A DNA stretch of 64,000 nucleotides. It comes from Undaria pinnatifida (Eukaryota; Sar; Phaeophyceae; Laminariales; Alariaceae). The notes under the pieces are model-generated. The model was not told the DNA's origin and searched no databases. It saw only the letters and a list, made by a program, of their open reading frames with translations. Below are positions 57,945 through 64,000 of this stretch, piece by piece. Within the stretch, counting starts at the first letter, position 1. The number at the start of each line of letters is the position of its first letter. The translations under genes were made by a program, and so were the position numbers. The stretch covers positions 4,984,793 to 5,048,792 of the forward strand of contig JABAKD010000023.1 of assembly GCA_012845835.1 (NCBI GenBank), given 5' to 3'.

Positions 57945-58660
57945 GGATAACGCCTTAAATCAGACCGCCGTATTGCGGGAAGCCGCCGTATTCAGTCCGA
58001 GTAATTTTTGACCGCCTTGAATCGGGATACCGCCTTAAATCAGACCGCCTTATTGCGGGAAGCCGCCGTATTCAGTCCGGGTATATAATGCTATTCCCCA
58101 GTTACGCCAAGCGATTTTGACCGCCTTGTATCGGGATACCGCCTTAAATTAGACCGTCTTACTGCGGGAAGCCGCCGTATTCAGTCCAGGTTAATAACGT
58201 TGTTCCCCAGTTACGCCAAGCGATTTTGACCGCCTTTTATCGGGATACCACCTCAACTCAGACCGCCTTATAATGCTATTCCCCAGTTACGCCAAGCGAT
58301 TTTGACCGCATTGTATCGGGATACCGCCTCCACTCAGACCGCCTTATAATGCTATTCCCCAGTTACGCCAAGCGATTTTGACCGCATTGTATCGGGATAC
58401 CGCCTCCACTCAGACCGCCTTATAATGCTATTCCCCAGTTACGCCAAGCGATTTTGACCGCCTTTTATCGGGATACCACCTCAACTCAGACCGCCTTATA
58501 ATGCTATTCCCCAGTTACGCCAAGCGATTTTGACCGCATTGTATAGGGATACCGCCTCCACTCAGACCGCCTTATAATGCTATTCCCCAGTTACGCCAAG
58601 CGATTTTGATCGCATTGTATCGGGATACCGCCTTGTATAGGGATACCGCCTTACCGGCAG
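57945..58660 (+). repeat. Tandem array with 'CGCCAAGCGATTTTGACCG' units (about 8)
   Basis: Units of ~85-115 bp: CCCAGTTACGCCAAGCGATT, TTGACCGCCTTGTATCGGGA, TACCGCCT, CAGACCGCCTTATAATGCTA. The first units carry an extra GCGGGAAGCCGCCGTATTCA block. Confidence 0.9.
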
Positions 58661-59655
58661 GGACCCTACTAACTGTTATACATTGAAATTCTGCAAAAAC
58701 GTGAACATGTTAGTGTTCAACGTCGTTTGAAGATTTAAAAACTTCGACTTGCACGGAGGAAATTTCGGTCCTCTCTACCTTCAAGTTCCGATTTGTTGAA
58801 ACGAGCAACTTCGAAGAACGGTTACCAAAAACGTTTTCGCCAGCCGGCAAATAAACAAAAGAAAATGGGCGCATATAAAGCTTCAGCTGATAAGTTTCGA
58901 CGGACTGATCAGTCTTACACCTTACGCGTCTTCTTGATCCCCCATGCACAAATACGAAATAGAAAAAAACTTACGGGTAACAGGGGTATCATGGAACAAA
59001 ATGTTGACGAAACTTGCCAAGATATGATCCGACATATTTTCAATGTAACTGACGTACCATAGTGGGGGGAAGGGAGAGCCTGCTCAGTGACCGCGAATCT
59101 GAGATACGTCCAAGGATGGATAACGAGAGAGAAGAAGGAAGCGTGCGAAGACAACAGATGGGATGAGAAAAAAAAAGCACACACACAAAACAACTGCTGC
59201 ACTTTACAAATTGTTTCAAGCTTAACCGGTTAATTGTTTAGAAATATTTCAAGTTACAATTTCTGGATATTCTGGTTTAGAGTTTGTCAATTTTTTTGAT
59301 AATCCTTGCTTTTTTGGCTGGTGAGAGGGGTCTTTATACAGTAATCCCAAACGAGGTATATTAAAAATAACTTCAACTTTTGACATTAGTGGCTCGAGGT
59401 CATGAGCAAAAACCTTTTTCGCCGGGATTTTGTCCGGACCACTTCCATACAGGTCGGCCCGTGGTTGGGGCTTGTAAAGGGGTAGGATTTACATATATAG
59501 TTTTTTAGGCGTTTTATCCAAAATACCTTCTCATCATACTGGAATCACACGCCGTACAAGCCAAAACTTCATAGTTTACATACTGTATCCTATACCTGGT
59601 ACGTTTCGTTACATGGCCTGCATATCACAAGCGGCTCGAAAGACCACGATTACAG
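58661..59655. other. No gene recognised; SINE-B tail at 59055-59180
   Basis: 59055-59180 resembles the SINE-B 3' end (GGGGGGAAGGGAGAGCCTGC, AATCTGAGATACG). The plus ORF 58793-59062 has no recognisable domain. Otherwise AT-rich unique sequence. Confidence 0.4.
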
Positions 59656-59935
59656 CAGTACCCACTTTTGACGGACAACCGTCAAGGACCGCTGCGTACT
59701 AAAAACAGTATGTTACGTCTAGGCACTCTTGACCTTTGACCGTCAAGGACCGCTCCATGCTAAAAACATATCATTACGTCTAGACACTCTTGATCTTTGA
59801 CGCACAACCGTCAAGGACCGCTCCATACTGAAACCAGTACATTACGTCAAGGCACCCTTGACCTTTGACGGACAACCGTCAAGCACCGCTCCACTTCATA
59901 CCAAAAACAGTATAATACGTCTAAACGGACGAAAA
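59656..59935 (+). repeat. ~70-bp tandem repeat (CAACCGTCAAGGACCGCT), four units
   Basis: Each unit: TTTGACGGACAACCGTCAAG, GACCGCTCCATACTAAAAAC, AGTACATTACGTCTAGGCAC, TCTTGACC. The GACGG..CCGTC core is a short palindrome. Confidence 0.85.
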
Positions 59936-59939
59936 AAGT

Positions 59940-60130
59940 TGAATTATTCCCGCCATAAAAACGAAGGCACGTACCGTAATGGGGATGGGTAGGAGGGCCC
60001 ACTTTGTGACCCCGGATCTGAGTTACTACTGGGAGCGAGAGCGAGAGTAGTGCGAGGATAATAAAAGATGAGCATTGACCCGAAATTCGTCGAACTCACA
60101 GCTGACGTCCTTCAAATATTTTTATAAAAT
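59940..60130 (+). mobile_element. SINE-B 3' part, then reverse R9-type fragment
   Basis: 59940-60070: ACGTACCGTAATGGGGATGG, GTGACCCCGGATCTGAGTTA and GTGCGAGGATAATAAAAG. 60070-60128 read in reverse matches 63240-63300 over ~60 bp (AAGGACGTCAGC, GTGAGTTCGACGAATTTCGG). Confidence 0.65.
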
Positions 60131-60264
60131 GGGGGGGGAAAAAAACAAACGAAAGGGTACAGCAGCAATACCTCTGTCGTGGCACGCGCCTACCACCGGA
60201 CAGACCCATGCGGGAGAAAACATGTCGCTTGACGGTCTAGGTTTGTCCCCCCCCCCCCCCTTTC

Positions 60265-60510
60265 ATTTTTATTTTTCTCCGCACACTTGTACTTTCCAGC
60301 TTCCGGACAAGCCGTGGTCACAGGTGTCGTCCCTTCTCCCCCCCGGTTCTTGCCTTCATTTTTTGTCGCGCATAGATAGGGTTCAGCAATCCCACCGCTC
60401 GTCCATTTTTCATCGAGTGTTGCTAACTCACGCTCTCGCGTTTTCCGCAAGTCAAGTTTATGCGCAAGAAAAAAAGTCCCCACGAATACATACGAGAACC
60501 CCCTACCCGT
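60265..60510 (-). mobile_element. SINE-C, copy 3
   Basis: Same order in reverse as the 50970 copy: TTCCAGCTTCCGGACAAGCC, GTGGTCACAGGTGTCGTCCC, CACGCTCTCGCGTTTTCCGC and CCCCACGAATACATACGAG. Confidence 0.7.
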
Positions 60511-60689
60511 GGGCGACTAAGCGAACAAAAAAACGACGAATGCGATATTTGTAAGCGTCTACCGGTGTAACTTAACGTGAGCGCGCAGCAGCATTACGAG
60601 CAGGAGCATGCTGCCTTAACGTGAGCGCGTAGCAGCAATACGAGTAGGAGCATGCTGCACTGCGCCTTGTCCCGCTCCGTACGAGTCTT

Positions 60690-60694
60690 AGCGT

Positions 60695-60775
<81 letters not shown>

Positions 60776-60777
60776 CG
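60690..60777 (+). repeat. (GTT)n microsatellite
   Basis: About 28 GTT units with one or two GTC interruptions. Confidence 0.95.
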
Positions 60778-60829
60778 TTCGGATACCCATTTTATCATCC
60801 TTGCTAAACACCAGTGGCCGATGCCAAAA

Positions 60830-61460
60830 TCGTCAATTTTCGACGTCAATTTTTTCCTCGCGCAACGATAGAAGTAGCACTTTCGGGGCTGGAATATTTT
60901 CTGAACGGCCGTGGCTCCTTAACTGAAAATGGTCGGGATGCCATTCTTGTGTTGCAAAAACAGGTTGGTTCATCGGGTTCCACGTTCATATTTAGCCCAA
61001 AATCGTTTTTTCTGGTTGAGGTGCGTACAGAGACATGTCAGGAGACGGTACCTTGAGCCCTTGACCGACGGCAAATTTCCAATCATTTGCCTTGACTGAC
61101 GGAAAATTACTAGGTTTTAGTGTAGAACGATCCGTTGGACACCCTTGACCGCTGGACGTTTTCCAGTGAGTGACCGCCTTCTGACATCTCTTAGAGCAGC
61201 TAAAGAAAACAATGGTGAACTTCCACTGTGGCCGACGCCAAAGTCGTCAAGTTTCGACGTCAATTTTTCCCTCGTCATGTCTCAAAAGGGGTTTCACACA
61301 TACCATCTGAGATTTGAGAGATGAAAAATCGTCGAACGACAAGCGACTTGATTAAATAATTGGCAACACGAAGCAAATCTGCAAATAAATAAACTTTTTC
61401 GAAAAAAAAGGGACTTGATTACAGAATCGGCGACACGAAGCAATCCACACCATTGTCCGA
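60830..61460. repeat. R1-related single unit, R19 copy and ~75-bp duplication
   Basis: 60890-60950 has TTTCTGAACGGCCGTGGCTC, CTTAACTGAAAATGGTCGGG (R1-like). 61030-61195 is R19. 61335-61450 contains a duplication of GGGACTTGATTA...ACACGAAGCAA. Confidence 0.55.
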
Positions 61461-61465
61461 AAAAT

Positions 61466-62136
61466 CAGGGCTGTTCACGGGTCAGATCACTTGTTGCGGG
61501 TCGGATCGGATCACGGTGATTTCATCCCGATCCGTGAGATTTGAAAACCTTCTGACCCGACGGGATCCGACCCGACCCGTAATCTCGATTTTCGACACCC
61601 CCATGACCCAGCCCGACCCGACCCGCGAGGATTTGAAACCCTCCTGACCCGACGGGATCCCATCCGACCCGTGATCTCGATTTCCGACACCTCCATGACC
61701 CAGCCCGACCCGACTCGCGAGGATTTGAAACCCTTTAGACCCGACGGGATCCCATCCCACCCGTTCGATTTCCGACACCCCCTGGCCCAACCCGACTCGA
61801 CCCGCGAGGACTTGAAACTCTCTTGACCCGACGGGATCCCAGCCGACCCGTGATCTCGATTTCCGACATCCTCTGGCCCAACCCGACTCGACCCGCGAGG
61901 ATTTGAAACTCTCTTGACCCGACGAGATCCCAGCCGACCCGTGATCTCGATTTCCGACACCCCCATGACCCAGCCCGACCGACCCGCGACGATTTGAAAC
62001 CCTACAGACCCGACGGGATCCGATCCGACCCGTGAGATTTCCAACACCTCTTGACCCAACCCGACTCACCCCGCGAGGTTTTAAAAACCCTCAAAATAAT
62101 ACCCGCGGGCCGGGTCATGATCCGTGAAAAGCCCTG
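61466..62136. mobile_element. Family H element, copy 4, long form
   Basis: Termini CAGGGCTGTTCACGGGTC and (reverse) CAGGGCTTTTCACGGATC. The 671-bp interior is a tandem array of about six ~65-115 bp units built from 'GACCCGACGGGATCC', 'CGATTTCCGACACCCC' and 'CGCGAGGATTTGAAACCC'. Non-coding. Confidence 0.6.
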
Positions 62137-62272
62137 GTACCAGTTTTTGTTAGACAGAGCGTGTGTGAGTACACAAGCATCGCCATGCTGCTGCATGCCA
62201 TGTCTTACGGGTCCCTGAATCGCAGTTCGGTCACACTGCCTACCACTTTGCTTCGTGTTGCGGATGCGGGTA

Positions 62273-62684
62273 CAGTGGTGTACCCAGTTTAAGACCACGC
62301 CGTGCGTGATAAGCCAGTAAACCTGGTCTTACCTCTACTTTGGTTTTATCCTTGAAGACCGTTACGGCCTTAATTCGGGATAAGACTGTTATGGCCTTAA
62401 TCCGGGATAAGACCGTTATGGCTTTAATCCGGGATAAGACCAAAAACGGTCTTCAATCGGAGGAAAATGTCATGCACGCAATTGCTCCTTGGCTGTCTTG
62501 GGTCAAGGTAGAGGTATCTTGCATAACGTGTGCAGGCGTTATTTTCCCGACTCGAGACCGGGGTAGGGGATAGGGGGTAATTTGGTCTTATTTCGTGTTT
62601 TTTCGTGACAAGCCCGACTTTTCTGGTCTTTATCTACAGAAAAATGGTCTTAAACCGCATGGTCTTAAAATGGGTACACCACTG
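62273..62684. mobile_element. Tc1/mariner-like MITE (412 bp) with TA duplication
   Basis: TA|CAGTGGTGTACCCAGTTTAA left and, inverted, CAGTGGTGTACCCATTTTAA|TA right; inverted repeats of ~28 bp. The interior has three ~27-bp units (GGGATAAGACCGTTATGGC). No transposase. Confidence 0.8.
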
Positions 62685-62689
62685 TAATC

Positions 62690-63235
62690 AAGTCACTTTT
62701 ATTGTACAAAACCAGGCACATAGTGTTTTTTTTGGCAATTTCCGTAATAAATATCATACGTGTGTTTACGGGCGTCGCATACACTCCTGTATTACTAGTT
62801 GTCCTGTACTGGTGTGCCTTGTTTCCCTTATCTCAATAGCACGTGGTCACAACAAAGGCTAAAACAAAATAAAAAACACTCTGCGTACGCAGAAACTGGC
62901 CGTGAAGTTCACCCAGCCCACAACCATATAAACGAACGGGTAATCTGCGGGAAAACTTGTGGCCCAGTGGCATCTCCCATTGCCCCCGTGCCACCTACCA
63001 CCTCGGGACCGAACGGCCATCAAACGGTCGGGATGTGCGTTGGCTGGGCTTCACTTCACGGCTAGCGGCCAAGTTAGGCGGCGAAAGTAAGCTAGGCCGC
63101 TGACTTCCAAGTCGGTCTGGCGACGAGTGAAGGGGAACTTACAATGTTACCCTTCGGGATGCGGTGCTAAATCCCGAGGGACTCCAGTGTCCGTGACGCG
63201 TGGTATGATACGATGATATCATAAAGGCATTATTT
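62690..63235. other. No gene recognised
   Basis: The stretch 62890-63180 is GC-rich and reads like unique or captured sequence (GGCTAGCGGCCAAGTTAGGC and related), but no protein or RNA family was recognised. Confidence 0.4.
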
Positions 63236-63840
63236 GGTATTTTATAAAAATATTTCAAGGACGTCAGCCGTGAGTTCGACGAATTTCGGGTCAACACTCA
63301 TCTTCGCAAGCTGCGTTGTTGGTACTGGTAGTTTATACTGCTGTGTGGGTCAATTTTTCATGATGGGAGGGGTCATATTGTTATATTTAAAAAACACATT
63401 ATTAGGTATTACACGTGGCATTTTTTGGTAAACATACTTGATGAAAAAGGCGGGGCTCCCTGAGCTTTTTAGAGCCCCAAAACCCCTCCCTATACCAATT
63501 CCAAGTAATTGTCCCCAAAAACGGGGTTCTACTTGAAAAAGCCTTGACCCAATTTCGTCGGAATATCATTCTTGTTTCGGAGTTTATGTAGATTGGCATT
63601 TTTTGGAAAACATACGTTAAGAAAATGGCGGGGCTCCTTAACCCCTTCAGAGACCCAAAACCCCTCCCTACACCAATTACAAGTAACTGTCCCCCAAAAC
63701 AGGTTTCTACTTGTAAAGGCGTTAAATTCATCGGAATGTCATTCTCGTTTCGGAGATCGTATATATATATTTGAAAGCTTTTTGTTCACCTCGGTCATGG
63801 GTTTGTTCATCGGATTGGCCTTTCACATTTAATGAAAAAA
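63236..63840 (+). repeat. R9-type fragment and R1-type units each hit by a TTAA-MITE
   Basis: 63240-63300 matches 60070-60128 in reverse. Two R1-like units (GGCATTTTTTGG, AAAATGGCGGGGCTCC) are each interrupted by a MITE: 63455-63548 and 63638-63725. The second lies exactly at the TTAA of CTCCTTAACCC. Confidence 0.7.
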
Positions 63841-64000
63841 AAGCTTGGATGAAGTTCCAGGGTGGAGCTCAAGTGGGGAAAAGGCGGAAGTAGCCTGAGA
63901 AACAACTGGTGCACCTCTATCATACCGTGTAAAATATTTTGTCCCATGACGATTCTTGAGCCTACCCGTGGAGAGGTACTACTCTGCATCTTGTACCTGC

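Overview
This window is eukaryotic nuclear DNA from a repeat-rich genome. It has long GT-AG introns, GC-rich coding exons with A/S/G/P-rich low-complexity protein, many mononucleotide and trinucleotide runs, TTAGGG-type telomeric motifs, and dozens of short interspersed repeats. There is no operon structure, no Shine-Dalgarno context and no bacterial gene. Exon style and protein composition would fit a photosynthetic protist such as a brown alga or another stramenopile, but that is inference only; no sequence here fixes the lineage.

One gene dominates: a multi-exon kinesin on the minus strand, 43102 down to at least 17364. I could join fourteen exons with consistent splice phase, giving a 3780-residue open product with no terminal exon found. 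In order it has a ~650-residue repetitive N-terminal extension, a complete kinesin motor that looks most like kinesin-12 (KIF15/PAKRP type), a short neck and coiled coil, a basic low-complexity linker, a single 6.8-kb low-complexity exon, and C-terminal tetratricopeptide repeats of the kinesin-light-chain type. A motor and a light-chain-like TPR domain would therefore lie in one polypeptide. Its introns hold decayed tandem copies of the neighbouring exon-intron junctions at four exons, plus transposable elements and an interstitial telomeric tract.

Left flank (1 to ~17.3 kb): no intact gene recognised. It holds a 183-bp hAT-like inverted-repeat element, two tandem-repeat families, a 500-N gap after a G run, a ~700-bp polypurine tract, a ~950-bp TTCGG pentamer field, dispersed repeats, and a frameshifted fragment of a DEAD-box RNA helicase (about 15.19-15.49 kb, minus).

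Right flank (~43.1 to 64 kb): no intact gene recognised. It is a mosaic of small mobile elements: short retroposons with A-rich tails and 12-13 bp target duplications, tRNA-derived SINE-like repeats, TTAA-bounded MITEs, Tc1/mariner-like TA-flanked MITEs, a terminal-inverted-repeat family of about 0.8-1.3 kb, and several tandem arrays. Some elements are nested, and in two cases a second copy of the host repeat preserves the empty site, so insertion order can be read directly.

All calls are from reading the sequence alone. Family names for repeats are local labels, and no database comparison was made.
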